Shown here in pieces: positions 16,586-25,243 of a stretch of DNA of 64,000 bases. Under the pieces are notes generated by a model that searched no databases, was not told where the DNA came from, and was given only the letters and a program-made list of their open reading frames with translations. The translations under genes were made by a program, and so were the position numbers. This stretch comes from an uncultured Candidatus Saccharibacteria bacterium. GTDB taxonomy: Bacteria > Patescibacteriota > Saccharimonadia > Saccharimonadales > Saccharimonadaceae. Numbering within the stretch: the first letter of the stretch is position 1; each line of letters begins with the position of its first letter. The DNA is taken from assembly GCA_938045445.1 (NCBI GenBank), contig CALIMM010000006.1:1-64000 (forward strand), in the 5' to 3' direction.

Positions 16586-17116
16586 ATGAGCGAAACAACA
16601 GCGGTGCCCAACAACAATAATGTGCAAAAGACCTTGGTCGTCTTCAAGCCAGACGCTGTGCAGCGGGGCATTGTGGGCGAGATTTTGACCCGTTTTGAGC
16701 GAGTGGGCCTCAAGATTGTGGCCGTCAAGATGATTGCTCCAACGCGCGATCACTACTATCGCCACTACGAGGAGATTGGCAAGATGGTGTCGCGCCGTGG
16801 TAAGCATGCCTTTGGGGTGACGCTGGACTTTATGATGCAAGGGCCAGTTATTGCCATGGTGTTTGAGGGGGTAGAGGCCGTCAAGCTGGTGCGCAAGCTG
16901 GTGGGCCCCACCGAGCCAATGGCTGCCGAGATGGGGACGATCCGCGGCGACTACTCGCACATGAGCTTTGGCTATGCCAACGACGAGGACAAGGGTGTGC
17001 CTAACCTCATTCATGCTTCGGGCAATCCTGAGGAAGCTGAGCAAGAGATCAACCACTGGTTCTCAGATGACGAAATCTACGAGTACCATGCGTTGCATGA
17101 GAAGTTTACACGCTAA
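16586..17116 (+). CDS. ndk: Nucleoside diphosphate kinase
   Basis: 176 aa from ATG 16586, preceded by AAGGAG. Transfers the gamma-phosphate between NTPs and NDPs. The fold starts KTLVVFKPDAVQRGIVGEIL; the phospho-accepting His lies in NLIHASGN, where canonical enzymes read NxxHGSDS. There is an N-terminal extension of about 12 residues and a C-terminal tail WFSDDEIYEY typical of longer NDKs. The segment SRRGKHAF differs from many homologues. Single gene with its own terminator. Confidence 0.92.
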   Translation: MSETTAVPNNNNVQKTLVVFKPDAVQRGIVGEILTRFERVGLKIVAVKMIAPTRDHYYRHYEEIGKMVSRRGKHAFGVTLDFMMQGPVIAMVFEGVEAVKLVRKLVGPTEPMAAEMGTIRGDYSHMSFGYANDEDKGVPNLIHASGNPEEAEQEINHWFSDDEIYEYHALHEKFTR

Positions 17117-17158
17117 GCGTTGATTTCTTGCGCATCTATGCTTTGATAAAGCCACTAA

Positions 17159-17211
17159 CTCCTAGCGAGTGCTCCCGTCATAGGGGAACGAGCGCCGCTA
17201 GGAGTTTTTTA
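17159..17211 (+). terminator. Terminator after ndk
   Basis: CTCCTAGCG...CGCTAGGAG stem with inner pairing, followed by TTTTTT. Confidence 0.8.
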
Positions 17212-17446
17212 GTAAGAAAGGTAGGATAGTGTGCAAACGGCAATGGCAGTGCTTGTGGAGAGTTGGTTGTATCGACAATGAACCCACCGAGAGGGGATTG
17301 ACTTTATTCTTGATCCGCTTGGCCATCATATCAGAGATAGTCTTAGTTTGCATATTGATGGACTACAAACGAAAGACGACCATTTCCGCATTATATAAAT
17401 AAAAATCCTCTTGATCTGTTGCAAGAGGGTGTATCGTATCCAATAC

Positions 17447-17524
17447 TGGCGCGCTCGACCGGATTCGAACCGGCGATCTTCTCCGTGACAGGGAGACGTG
17501 ATAGGCCATCTTCACTACGAGCGC
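17447..17524 (-). tRNA. tRNA-Asp (GUC)
   Basis: Minus-strand cloverleaf with acceptor arms GCGCTCG/CGAGCGC, T-loop GGTTCGAATCC, anticodon loop containing GTC and an encoded CCA. Discriminator base G, as expected for tRNA-Asp. Confidence 0.9.
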
Positions 17525-17678
17525 ATAGGCTAGATCAATAGTAGCAGCAATTACCAAAAATCGCAAGAGGTTTGTAGAGGAATCGTAGAACCTGAGTCTT
17601 GTATCACGCTCCTCTACAGGCTATCCCGCCGCGCCACCTTCCATTTTCGCCTCGCCTCTAGTATAATATAGCGGTGAT

Positions 17679-17754
17679 GCCGCTGTAGCTCAGTTGGTAG
17701 AGCGGCGCTTTCGTAAAGCGTAGGTCACCGGTTCGAGTCCGGTCAGCGGCTCCA
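17679..17754 (+). tRNA. tRNA-Thr (CGU)
   Basis: Acceptor GCCGCTG/CAGCGGC, D-loop AGCTCAGTTGGTAGAG, anticodon loop TTCGTAA, T-loop GGTTCGAGTCC, encoded CCA. The discriminator base is U, matching the TGGA bulge of the T-box upstream of thrS (22296-22309). A TATAAT-like box lies about 10 nt upstream. The CCA ends 7 nt before the next start codon. Confidence 0.92.
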
Positions 17755-17761
17755 TTTGTTT

Positions 17762-18148
17762 ATGACCAAAGAGAAGAAGGATTTTCTGCGCACCCCTCTC
17801 CGCACGATCGCAGCCGATCGGCCATTCTTTGCGGCGCTGGTTGGTGTATTTGTCGCGGGCATCATCTATATGCTGGTGATGGGCTTTACACTGCAGGTGC
17901 GCGATGTGCAGGTCTATGTGCGCTATACCGCCTTTGGCGAGGCGCATTTTTATAAGAGTTATTGGTATTATTTGCTCAGTTTTGTGTTGTTTGGTGCGTT
18001 GGTAATGGTGGTGCACATTGGCCTGATGGTTAAGCTGTATAGCCTGCAGCGCCGCCAGACAGCGCTTTTTGTGGGGGCGGCAGCAGTATTGGTGCTGCTG
18101 GTTGCTGCCTCGTATGGATTAGCAGTAATGCACCTGGCGTATCGATAA
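17762..18148 (+). CDS. Small membrane protein coupled to tRNA-Thr and GT2 gene
   Basis: 128 aa with three predicted membrane helices (near residues 23-45, 67-92 and 101-124). The ATG at 17762 lies 7 nt after the tRNA CCA, leaving no room for a promoter or Shine-Dalgarno, so the mRNA 5' end probably arises from tRNA 3' processing. The stop abuts the ATG of the glycosyltransferase at 18149, suggesting a partner of that enzyme. Family not recognised. Confidence 0.65.
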   Translation: MTKEKKDFLRTPLRTIAADRPFFAALVGVFVAGIIYMLVMGFTLQVRDVQVYVRYTAFGEAHFYKSYWYYLLSFVLFGALVMVVHIGLMVKLYSLQRRQTALFVGAAAVLVLLVAASYGLAVMHLAYR

Positions 18149-19855
18149 ATGAACCACAACGATCTTGAGCTGCCCATGGGCAAGCGCACCCTCCTATACC
18201 GATTATTTGAAATTCTCCCAGCATTCTTGAGCTATGGGATGCTGATTTTGTTCATCATTTTGTCTTTGATCAATCCACTGTGGGCGTCTATCTACCTCCT
18301 CGTCTTGGTGATGAGTGTGATTGTCCGCTCGGTTGGCATTGCCTACCGCACCCTAACGGGCCACCACCAGCTGGAGAAGGCGCAGAAGGTAGACTGGCGG
18401 CAGCGCCTAGAGCAGCTCGAAGACCCAGTAGCAAGCTATGCTGCCATTCAGGAGCAACCATTGCCTAGGCGTCATCAGCGTGAGTTCCATGCCCAAGAGC
18501 ATCGCGAGAATCTCCGCCTTATGGCGGCCGACCCAGCGAGCTTCCCACGACCATCGCAGCTTTACCAAGCAGTGATTGTAGCGGCGTACAACGAGTCGTA
18601 TGATGTCTTGCAGCCCACCATTGAGTCGGTCAAGAACACAACGTACAACAATAAGCAGATTATCCTCGTCCTTGCCTACGAGGAGCGTGGTGGGGTGGAT
18701 ATTGCCCGCACGGCGGCCCGCCTCCAGCAGGAGTATGGCGACGTATTCTTCACCTTCCAGACCATTATGCACCCCAAGGACATGCCTGATGAGGTGATTG
18801 GTAAGGGTGGTAACATCACCTATGCTGGTAAGCAGCTCCAACGCTATTGTGACGAGCAGGGGATTGCCTACAGTGATGTGATGATCACCACGCTGGACAG
18901 TGACAACCGCCCGTACCCATCATACTTCGACTATGTGGCGTATGAGTATATCGTTCACCCCGAGCGCAAGCGTCTGTCGTACCAGCCGATTGCACTATAT
19001 TTTGGCAACATCTGGGACGCGCCAGCACCGATGCGGGTGATTGCGACGGGTAACTCCTTCTGGACGATCATCAGCAGTATGCGCCCCCACACACTGCGCA
19101 ACTTTGCCTCGCACTCGCAGCCAATGGACGCGCTGGTGGAGATGAACTTCTGGAGCACGCGCAGCATTGTGGAAGATGGCCACCAGTACTGGCGCAGCTA
19201 CTTCTACTTTGCGGGGGACTACAGTGTTTTGCCTATCCATGTGCCTATCTACCAAGATGCCGTGATGGACAACACCTTCTGGGGAACAGTGGTGGCGCAG
19301 TTTAAGCAGCTCCGGCGCTGGAGCTATGGCGCGTCGGACATCCCGTATGTGGCAATACGCACCTTTACGCGGCGGCGCAATGTGCCATTTGCCGAGGTGT
19401 TTGCCCGCTTTATGCGCTTGCTCGATGGGCACGTGACCCTGGCTGTGATGGCATTTTTGGTCACCTTTGGTGGGTGGGTACCACTGTTGATCAACCAAGA
19501 ATCATCACGCAGCTATGCGGTGCACATACTGCCCGAGGTAATTAGCAATTTGCAGCGCTTTGCGATGATCGGTATATTCATCACCGTCTTCTTGATGCTC
19601 AAGATGCTGCCACCCCGCCCCGAGCGCTACAAGCGCCGGCGCAGCTTTGCTATGGTGGCGCAGTGGATCCTTATGCCCGTCACGTCCATTTGCTTTAGTG
19701 CGATTGGCGCCTTTAATGCGCAGACGCACCTGGCGTTTGGCCGCTACCTCGACAAATTTGACGTAACCGTCAAGGCCACTACCGGCTCGCGCGATCGCGC
19801 CAAAGCCGCTAAACAAGCCCAAAAAGCCGCCAAAAAGCAGCGCAAAAAGGAATAG
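18149..19855 (+). CDS. Membrane glycosyltransferase, family 2 (cellulose/chitin synthase-like)
   Basis: 568 aa. Two N-terminal membrane helices (about 23-62), then a cytosolic GT2 domain: VIVAAYNES near 149 (nucleotide binding), DSD in TTLDSDNRP, ED in IVEDGHQYW (acceptor/catalytic base) and QLRRW in KQLRRWSYG. Several C-terminal membrane helices and a Lys-rich tail follow. This is the processive synthase pattern without a visible PilZ domain. It probably makes or exports a surface polysaccharide; the substrate is unknown. It follows the small membrane protein without a gap and is closed by a terminator at 19882. Confidence 0.82.
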   Translation: MNHNDLELPMGKRTLLYRLFEILPAFLSYGMLILFIILSLINPLWASIYLLVLVMSVIVRSVGIAYRTLTGHHQLEKAQKVDWRQRLEQLEDPVASYAAIQEQPLPRRHQREFHAQEHRENLRLMAADPASFPRPSQLYQAVIVAAYNESYDVLQPTIESVKNTTYNNKQIILVLAYEERGGVDIARTAARLQQEYGDVFFTFQTIMHPKDMPDEVIGKGGNITYAGKQLQRYCDEQGIAYSDVMITTLDSDNRPYPSYFDYVAYEYIVHPERKRLSYQPIALYFGNIWDAPAPMRVIATGNSFWTIISSMRPHTLRNFASHSQPMDALVEMNFWSTRSIVEDGHQYWRSYFYFAGDYSVLPIHVPIYQDAVMDNTFWGTVVAQFKQLRRWSYGASDIPYVAIRTFTRRRNVPFAEVFARFMRLLDGHVTLAVMAFLVTFGGWVPLLINQESSRSYAVHILPEVISNLQRFAMIGIFITVFLMLKMLPPRPERYKRRRSFAMVAQWILMPVTSICFSAIGAFNAQTHLAFGRYLDKFDVTVKATTGSRDRAKAAKQAQKAAKKQRKKE

Positions 19856-19881
19856 AATTCGCGCTTTTGTAGCGGCATATA

Positions 19882-19909
19882 TAACCGGCCAGAGAATGGC
19901 CGGTTTTTG
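19882..19909 (+). terminator. Terminator after the GT2 gene
   Basis: ACCGGCCA, GAGAA loop, TGGCCGGTTTTT: a strong intrinsic terminator. Confidence 0.88.
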
Positions 19910-21200
19910 TATTGGCGAGGATTGGAGCGTAGAGTGTCAGCTATCTTAATATTCTCTGCCGTCCTTGGCTGGGGCTATAAGAGCTGCGGTGCTTAGAGTA
20001 GAATTTCTCATGTTGACGGTGGTCTGGCAGGACTTTGCGGCAGATTTATGCCCCGCTGAAGAGTGAGAGAGGAGGGGTGGTACTGAGGAGTAGATAAGAC
20101 TCTGGCGCTAGAAGGCCGTTCATTAGTGGTATTTCGTTCACATCTCTTATATCTCTTCTTTGGCCTGTAGAGGCCAATTAAAGTATCGTTCATTAATCGT
20201 GTGAGAGAGCTGGCATGAGTATTATTGACGCCGCTGAGGCTGTTGGTTCGCTAGATAGCTCAGAGCAAGGCCGCTTTGAGGCTGTAGCGCCATGAATGAG
20301 TGGCTCGTAGGGCTTGTGGCAACAATGCGAGTAGGATACTCTGGCAGATTTTACAGAGGTCAGTTTATCAAAATAACTGCTATACTACAAAAATACCAAA
20401 ATACAAATACAAACAGTGCGTGCATTATATCACCAAACGCATACGATGAGCAGCAAAATGGCCATAGGCAATGTGGATAACTAATGATGTGGTGTGGATG
20501 AATATTAGATGAAAAACCACAGCTATGCCTGCTAGGTGGTGCTGTGAGGAGGGTGGGGTGCTCAAAGAAGTGGTGGCATGCCAGGTTTCTTTATACTGCT
20601 TAGGACACAATAGTCTGGAGCGGGCGAACTTGTGATAGCTTAGCGACAGGATGTATGAGTGATGTGAATATATACACCAAATTTTCATTTGTTGGCGCTG
20701 GTTTTTACTGCTTCATTCGTAGAGATAATGGAGAGGAGTGTGCAGATAGTGTGTAATATTGATAAGCATATGCTTTATATTGCATAGTTGATGCGTGAAT
20801 TTGATGATGGTGTGAGCGATTTCTTGGGCGAGGCAGGTGGTCTGGGTGAGTGTGGCGCAGTGTGTGAATTCGCCCATATTTTGTTCATAATAAACCAGCA
20901 AATAGACTGCGACATGGCGCGTCATTTTGCTTGTAATCTGCAAGCGATATGATGGGCTGAGAGGTTACAGTCATGGTCGATTGCGACAGCATCAAGGCGC
21001 TTGTGAGCGAAGGATAGGTGGCGACAAGAAGACGCTATTATGTGAATATTTTTTGTTATAATTCATATAATGTGAATTTGCGAGAGTGCGGAAGGTAGGC
21101 TCATGAGGAAAAGTAGCGATGCCAAGCAGGGTAAATCACTTGCAATTTGCAACTAAAATATAGTACATGTTTTTACTATGTATCAATTTTTTGTGAGAGG
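19910..21200. other. 1.3-kb region without a convincing gene
   Basis: Only short ORFs of 60-90 codons occur, in several frames, none with a good Shine-Dalgarno, coding composition or recognisable motif. The right half (20340-21180) is AT-richer than the neighbours and includes promoter-like TATAATTCATATAATG near 21057-21075. It may be decayed sequence or hold an RNA that I cannot identify. Confidence 0.4.
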
Positions 21201-21202
21201 CT

Positions 21203-21655
21203 CTACCCCTGTATACCCATGGTGTTGTGGTAGTAATCAACGAAGGTGCCGGTTTTTGCGGCAAGCATGATTTCTTGTTTGAGCAAATCTTTTTCGTGGG
21301 CAATGGTGGTGCGATAGTCATCGCTCACAGCTGCGTGTGGGTCGGCGCAAGCACCCCAAAAGAGCAGTTCAACGAGCAGCGGCAAGAGCTGCCAGCTGCT
21401 GTCCGTTGGGCTGTAAATGTATTGATTACCTTGGAGTGGATCGCGCTGCTTATCAAGCAAGCCGGCCGACTCTAACCGTGCCAAGCGATCGGCCAAAATA
21501 TTGCTCGCAATGCGCTCATCGCGTGCGAATTCGCGGAAGTAGCAGCGCCCAAAGAGCAGCACGTCGCGCATGATAAGGAGTGTCCATTTGTCGCCAAAAA
21601 GGTCGAGGCTGTAGCTAATGGGGCAGGCTGAGCGTTTGTGAGCTGTTCGTGTCAT
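21203..21655 (-). CDS. HxlR-family transcriptional regulator
   Basis: 150 aa. The HxlR signature is clear: CPISYSLDLFGDKWTLLIMRD at residues 11-31 (Cys11 is the usual redox-sensitive position), then FREFARDERIASNILADRLARLESAGLL (winged helix) and a YSPTD wing. Such proteins sense oxidants or aldehydes and control nearby genes. The only close neighbours are a tRNA and intergenic sequence, so the target is unclear. Confidence 0.85.
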   Translation of the reverse strand: MTRTAHKRSACPISYSLDLFGDKWTLLIMRDVLLFGRCYFREFARDERIASNILADRLARLESAGLLDKQRDPLQGNQYIYSPTDSSWQLLPLLVELLFWGACADPHAAVSDDYRTTIAHEKDLLKQEIMLAAKTGTFVDYYHNTMGIQG

Positions 21656-21741
21656 GCCTTTAGCGTAGCATCAAGGCTTGCGTTTTGCAAGTTTGTGGTG
21701 TGAGCTGGTAGCGAAGTAATGTTACCAGGCTTTGCTATAAC

Positions 21742-21773
21742 AAAAAGCACTTACTATAGCAGTAAGTGCTTTT
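21742..21773 (-). terminator. Terminator downstream of tRNA-Val(GAC)
   Basis: AAAAGCACTTACT and AGTAAGTGCTTTT form a symmetric stem between the tRNA and hxlR genes, both on the minus strand. It can work in either direction. Confidence 0.75.
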
Positions 21774-21826
21774 GTGTCGATACACCCTACAGACCGATAA
21801 TGGGTATATCGGCAAATAGACCGAAA

Positions 21827-21903
21827 TGGTGGGCAATAGAGGATTCGAACCTCTCACCTCTTCAACGTCAATGAAGCGCTCTAGCCAAATGAGCTAATCG
21901 CCC
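21827..21903 (-). tRNA. tRNA-Val (GAC)
   Basis: Acceptor GGGCGAT/ATTGCCC, anticodon loop TTGACGT with GAC, T-loop GGTTCGAATCC, encoded CCA, minus strand. Confidence 0.9.
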
Positions 21904-21985
21904 GACACGTGTATTGTAGCAGAAGATGTGGGGGAGGGCAAGGGTAGATAAATGAAAGATTCGAGCAGTTATTGTGTGTTCGCGC

Positions 21986-22110
21986 GCCCCACACTTCATC
22001 CGATGGAGTGTGAGAACTCGTTGTAATAACGAGTTTTCAGCCCAGCGCAAGAGGTCGATACCTGGGAGGTATCGACCCTTATAGTGTTCCGTCGGAGGGA
22101 GTGTGGGGAG
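21986..22110 (+). repeat. Dispersed palindromic element, family A, copy A2
   Basis: About 80% identical to A1 but with a different variable hairpin (AACTCG...CGAGTT around TTGTAATAA) and different pairs in the second hairpin (GGTCGATACC/GGTATCGACC). Outer arms CCCCACACTTCATCCGATGG and CCGTCGGAGGGAGTGTGGGG pair almost perfectly. It lies just upstream of the thrS promoter. Confidence 0.82.
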
Positions 22111-22159
22111 GGTGAACGCGAAAATGCTACATGATTTATGCTTAGCGATATAGCGATAT

Positions 22160-22187
22160 TTGCACCCACCCCCACTCTCGTTATACA
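22160..22187 (+). promoter_or_regulatory. Promoter of the T-box/thrS operon
   Basis: TTGCAC, 16-nt spacer, TATACA(AT). It starts transcription just before the T-box leader. Confidence 0.6.
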
Positions 22188-22191
22188 ATAG

Positions 22192-22387
22192 ACGATAAGT
22201 GCTGACGGGGCCTCACCAGCCTCCCGAGCTTCGTGGGCTGTCGTGATGTGCGAAAACGTTGCGTCATGAGTGCTTGGCAGTTAGTGTCAAGAAGTCCGGT
22301 GGAACCGCCGTTTGCGTGCAAGCGGCCCGAGACATGCGAGATTGGTCGGATGGAGTATCCGTGCCAGGGCGCATGTTTTTTATTTTT
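22192..22387 (+). promoter_or_regulatory. T-box riboswitch controlling thrS
   Basis: The T-box core CCGGTGGAACCGCC is at 22296-22309. The bulge TGGA would pair with a UCCA tRNA end, and the local tRNA-Thr has discriminator U. Upstream, a stem I can form (GACG/CGTC and TCAC/GTGA) with GAAAACG in its internal loop, where ACG (22256-22258) is a Thr codon. A stem III-like hairpin CTTGGCA/TGTCAAG directly precedes the core. Downstream is an intrinsic terminator, CATGCG (22333-22338) with CGCATG (22370-22375), followed by a long T-run. Uncharged tRNA-Thr should favour the antiterminator and increase thrS expression. Stem I is short and my pairing is by eye. Confidence 0.78.
22333..22387 (+). terminator. 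Regulated terminator of the T-box
   Basis: CATGCG...CGCATG stem with inner GGAT/ATCC pairing, then TTTTTTATTTTT, 85 nt upstream of thrS. Confidence 0.8.
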
Positions 22388-22471
22388 ATCAACATAATTT
22401 ATATCCAAGGAGGAGCGAATCGGCTTCTGGCTGCCAGCGCGCAGGAGAGAAGGTGATGAGCAAACAAAGCA

Positions 22472-24283
22472 ATGAACAACGAGCAGCAAGCAATGCGCCA
22501 CAGCTTGGCGCATATCATGGCGCAAGCCGTCCAGCATTTGTGGCCACAGGCGAAGTTTGGCGTGGGGCCAGCCATCGAGCAGGGGTTCTATTATGACATT
22601 GACCTTGGTGATGTGACGATATCTGAGGCAGATTTTGGCAAAATCGAGAAGGAGATGCGGCGCATCATTGCTCGCGATCTACCCTTTACACGCCGCGATG
22701 TGCCGGTGGATGAGGCGATTGCTTGGGCGAAGGAGACGGATCAGCCATATAAAGTTGAGTTGCTCAATGACCTGAAGCGCTCGGGGACAACCATTGCCAA
22801 AGAACTGGCTGGAGAGGCCCTTGGTAGCGCCGCAGAAGGCGAGAGTAAGGTAAAGACGGTATCACTCTACTCTCAGGGCGATTACACCGATCTGTGCCGT
22901 GGCGGGCACGTAGAGAGCACAGGTAAGGTGGGAGCTTTCAAGTTGCTGCGCGTGGCTGGTGCGTACTGGCGAGGCGACGAGACTCGGCCGCAGATGCAGC
23001 GGCTCTATGGTGTGGCCTTTGCAACACAAGCGGAGCTTGATAGCTACCTACAGATGCGCGAAGAAGCCAAAAAGCGCGACCATCGCAAGCTTGGCAAAGA
23101 ACTCGACCTCTACACAATGTCGCCACTGGTGGGGGTGGGTTTGCCACTCTTTACGCCGCGTGGCACAATTCTGCGCGATAAAGCAGCGCAGCTCTCTAAC
23201 CAGCTGCGTGAGAAATACGGCTTTGCCAAAGTCTGGACGCCGCACATTACCAAGAAAGATTTGTATGAGACGAGCGGGCACTGGGCGAAGTTTGGCGATG
23301 AACTCTTCCTTGTGACGAGCCAAGAGACGAGCGACAAGATGGCCCTCAAGCCGATGAACTGCCCGCACCACACCCAGATTTTTGCCAGCCAGCCACGTAG
23401 CTACCGCGATATGCCGGTGCGCTACCTCGAGACAACGACCGACTACCGCGACGAAAAAACTGGCGAGCTGGGCGGCCTGAGCCGGGTGCGCTCACTGACG
23501 CAGGATGATAGCCATGTGTTTTGCCGGCCGGATCAGATCGAGCAGGAGATGAGCAATTTGCTGGCCTGCGCTGAGGAGCTGTACCATATTGTGGGGATGA
23601 AGCTGCGTGTCCGCCTGAGCTATCGCGATGAGGGCGAGGGCTACCTTGGAGCGCCAGAATTGTGGCAATCGGCTCAGGCTCAGCTCAAGGCGGCTGTGAT
23701 GGCTAAGCAACTGGACTATTTCGAGCAGGAGGGCGAAGCGGCCTTTTATGGGCCAAAGATCGACTTCATGGCGACGGATGCGATTGGCCGCGAGCACCAG
23801 GTAGCGACGGTGCAGCTCGACTTCGTCCAGCCCGAGCGCTTTGGCCTTGAATACACAGACGAAGCGGGTGAGATGGCTCGGCCAGTGATGATCCACAGCG
23901 CGCTGCTGGGCTCGATCGAGCGTTTCCTGAGCGTCTTTATTGAGCACACGGCGGGGTGGTTCCCCTTCTGGATCGCGCCCGAGCAAGTTCGTATTCTCAC
24001 AATTAACAACACCGTAGAAGACTATGTTGATGAAATTACATCGGTACTCAAAACAGTGGCACTGATGCGTCCTATAAAATACAACGAGGTAAGATATACA
24101 ACAGATACGCGCAATGAATCGCTTGGTAAAAAGATCCGCGAGGCTACTATTGTAAAAATTCCGGTGCAGATTATCGTTGGCCCGCGCGACAAAGCCAACC
24201 GCCAGGTAAGTGTGCGCACTCAGCAGGGTGAGACAACGGTGCCGCTGGATGAGCTAGTAGCGTATCTAGAGGGGCTGAGCTAA
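22472..24283 (+). CDS. thrS: Threonyl-tRNA synthetase
   Basis: 603 aa. It lacks the N-terminal TGS domain and begins directly at the editing domain (HSLAHIMAQAVQHLWP; HxxxH-type residues; the LCRGGHV motif near residue 140). The class II catalytic core follows (motif 2 in YRDEKTGELGGLSRVRSLTQDDSHVF, zinc ligand Cys in MNCPHH), then the anticodon-binding domain (about 500-600). The Shine-Dalgarno AGAAGGTG is 17 nt upstream of 22472, rather far; the ATG at residue 8 (22493) is an alternative. It is controlled by the T-box and heads the operon to 27397. Confidence 0.93.
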   Translation: MNNEQQAMRHSLAHIMAQAVQHLWPQAKFGVGPAIEQGFYYDIDLGDVTISEADFGKIEKEMRRIIARDLPFTRRDVPVDEAIAWAKETDQPYKVELLNDLKRSGTTIAKELAGEALGSAAEGESKVKTVSLYSQGDYTDLCRGGHVESTGKVGAFKLLRVAGAYWRGDETRPQMQRLYGVAFATQAELDSYLQMREEAKKRDHRKLGKELDLYTMSPLVGVGLPLFTPRGTILRDKAAQLSNQLREKYGFAKVWTPHITKKDLYETSGHWAKFGDELFLVTSQETSDKMALKPMNCPHHTQIFASQPRSYRDMPVRYLETTTDYRDEKTGELGGLSRVRSLTQDDSHVFCRPDQIEQEMSNLLACAEELYHIVGMKLRVRLSYRDEGEGYLGAPELWQSAQAQLKAAVMAKQLDYFEQEGEAAFYGPKIDFMATDAIGREHQVATVQLDFVQPERFGLEYTDEAGEMARPVMIHSALLGSIERFLSVFIEHTAGWFPFWIAPEQVRILTINNTVEDYVDEITSVLKTVALMRPIKYNEVRYTTDTRNESLGKKIREATIVKIPVQIIVGPRDKANRQVSVRTQQGETTVPLDELVAYLEGLS

Positions 24284-24906
24284 TGCGCCGCCTGCGCATT
24301 GCTGTGGATGTTGACGACGTGCTGGCGGAGAATGCCGCTGGCATCGTCGCCTTTAGCAACCAGCGCTGGGGGACGAACCTGACGGTCGATGACTACGACG
24401 AGCACTGGGCCAAGATGTGGCAGGTGGATAATGCCGAGGTGGAGCGTCGCACTGCCGAGATTGTGAGCACGAGCCTAAGCGCGGGCTATGGGCACATTGG
24501 CGGCGCGCTGGAGGTGCTGGAGCATTTGGCACAACATCATCATCTGATGATTGCAACGTCACGCTGCCTACAAGTAAAGGGTGATACAATAGCTTGGATC
24601 GACGAACATTTTCCAGGTATCTTTGCTAGCACGGCGGTTTATTTCTCGGGTATTTGGGATGAGTTAACTAATGATTCGCACCGTGCCACGAAGGCAGAGT
24701 TGATGACGCAAATCAACGCCGATGTGCTGATCGACGACCAGCTCAAGCACTGCCAAGCGGTGGCAGCGTATGGCCGCAACGCGCTGCTCTTTGGCGATTA
24801 CGCCTGGAACCAAGCCGCAACGCTGCCAGCTGGGGTGGTGCGCTGCACAAATTGGTACGAAGTGGAGGAGGCAATTGAGCGACTTGCCAGTGATGAGCCT
24901 GCGTGA
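24283..24906 (+). CDS. HAD-superfamily phosphatase, 5'-nucleotidase-like
   Basis: 207 aa. HAD motif I is DVDDVLAEN (residues 9-17, nucleophile Asp9); motif II is probably ATSR (near 91) and motif III-like DVLIDDQ (near 147). The pattern fits the 5'(3')-deoxyribonucleotidase / NagD-like small HADs. It shares one base with the thrS stop codon (TAATG), so it is co-translated with thrS. Substrate uncertain. Confidence 0.75.
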   Translation: MRRLRIAVDVDDVLAENAAGIVAFSNQRWGTNLTVDDYDEHWAKMWQVDNAEVERRTAEIVSTSLSAGYGHIGGALEVLEHLAQHHHLMIATSRCLQVKGDTIAWIDEHFPGIFASTAVYFSGIWDELTNDSHRATKAELMTQINADVLIDDQLKHCQAVAAYGRNALLFGDYAWNQAATLPAGVVRCTNWYEVEEAIERLASDEPA

Positions 24907-25243
24907 TGCCGTCTACGAGCTGATGGCACAGCTGCCCGATGATAAGGTAACGACCTATGGCGACTTGGCGGCTTTTGCTGGCCACCCATACGCCGCGCGG
25001 CGAGTAGGGGAGATTGCTCATGGTGGGCCGGAGGAGCTGCCCTGGCATAGACTTGTGAATTGCAAGGGAGGCCTTGCAGTTGGCTTTCCGGGTGGGCAGG
25101 CGGTGCAACGGCAATTGCTTGAGCACGATGGCATTCAGTGTGATGACTCGTACCGTGTAGTCGATTTTGCGCAGCGTCGCTGGCGGCCACATGCCACGCC
25201 GCATAATAATCTGAAAGGTGGCTCGCATGCCCACAAAAAATAA
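24875..25243 (+). CDS. Alkyltransferase-like protein (ATL), MGMT fold without catalytic Cys
   Basis: About 122 aa. TTG at 24875 is preferred because GGAGGAG lies at 24864-24870; ATG 24893 has no Shine-Dalgarno. The domain is the DNA-binding half of O6-alkylguanine methyltransferase (VTTYGDLAAFAGHPYAARRVG, then LPWHRLVN), but the catalytic PCHR is PWHR. This Trp substitution defines ATL proteins, which bind O6-alkylguanine and channel it to nucleotide excision repair. It overlaps the preceding HAD gene and miaA. Confidence 0.82.
   Translation: MSDLPVMSLRDAVYELMAQLPDDKVTTYGDLAAFAGHPYAARRVGEIAHGGPEELPWHRLVNCKGGLAVGFPGGQAVQRQLLEHDGIQCDDSYRVVDFAQRRWRPHATPHNNLKGGSHAHKK

Noticed and set aside
20091..20110. 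Possible second T-box (GGGGTGGTACTGAGG) near 20075
   Set aside because: No antiterminator, terminator or downstream aminoacyl-tRNA gene follows.
22181..22596. ORFs overlapping the thrS leader on both strands
   Set aside because: They coincide with the T-box structure and terminator and have no motifs.
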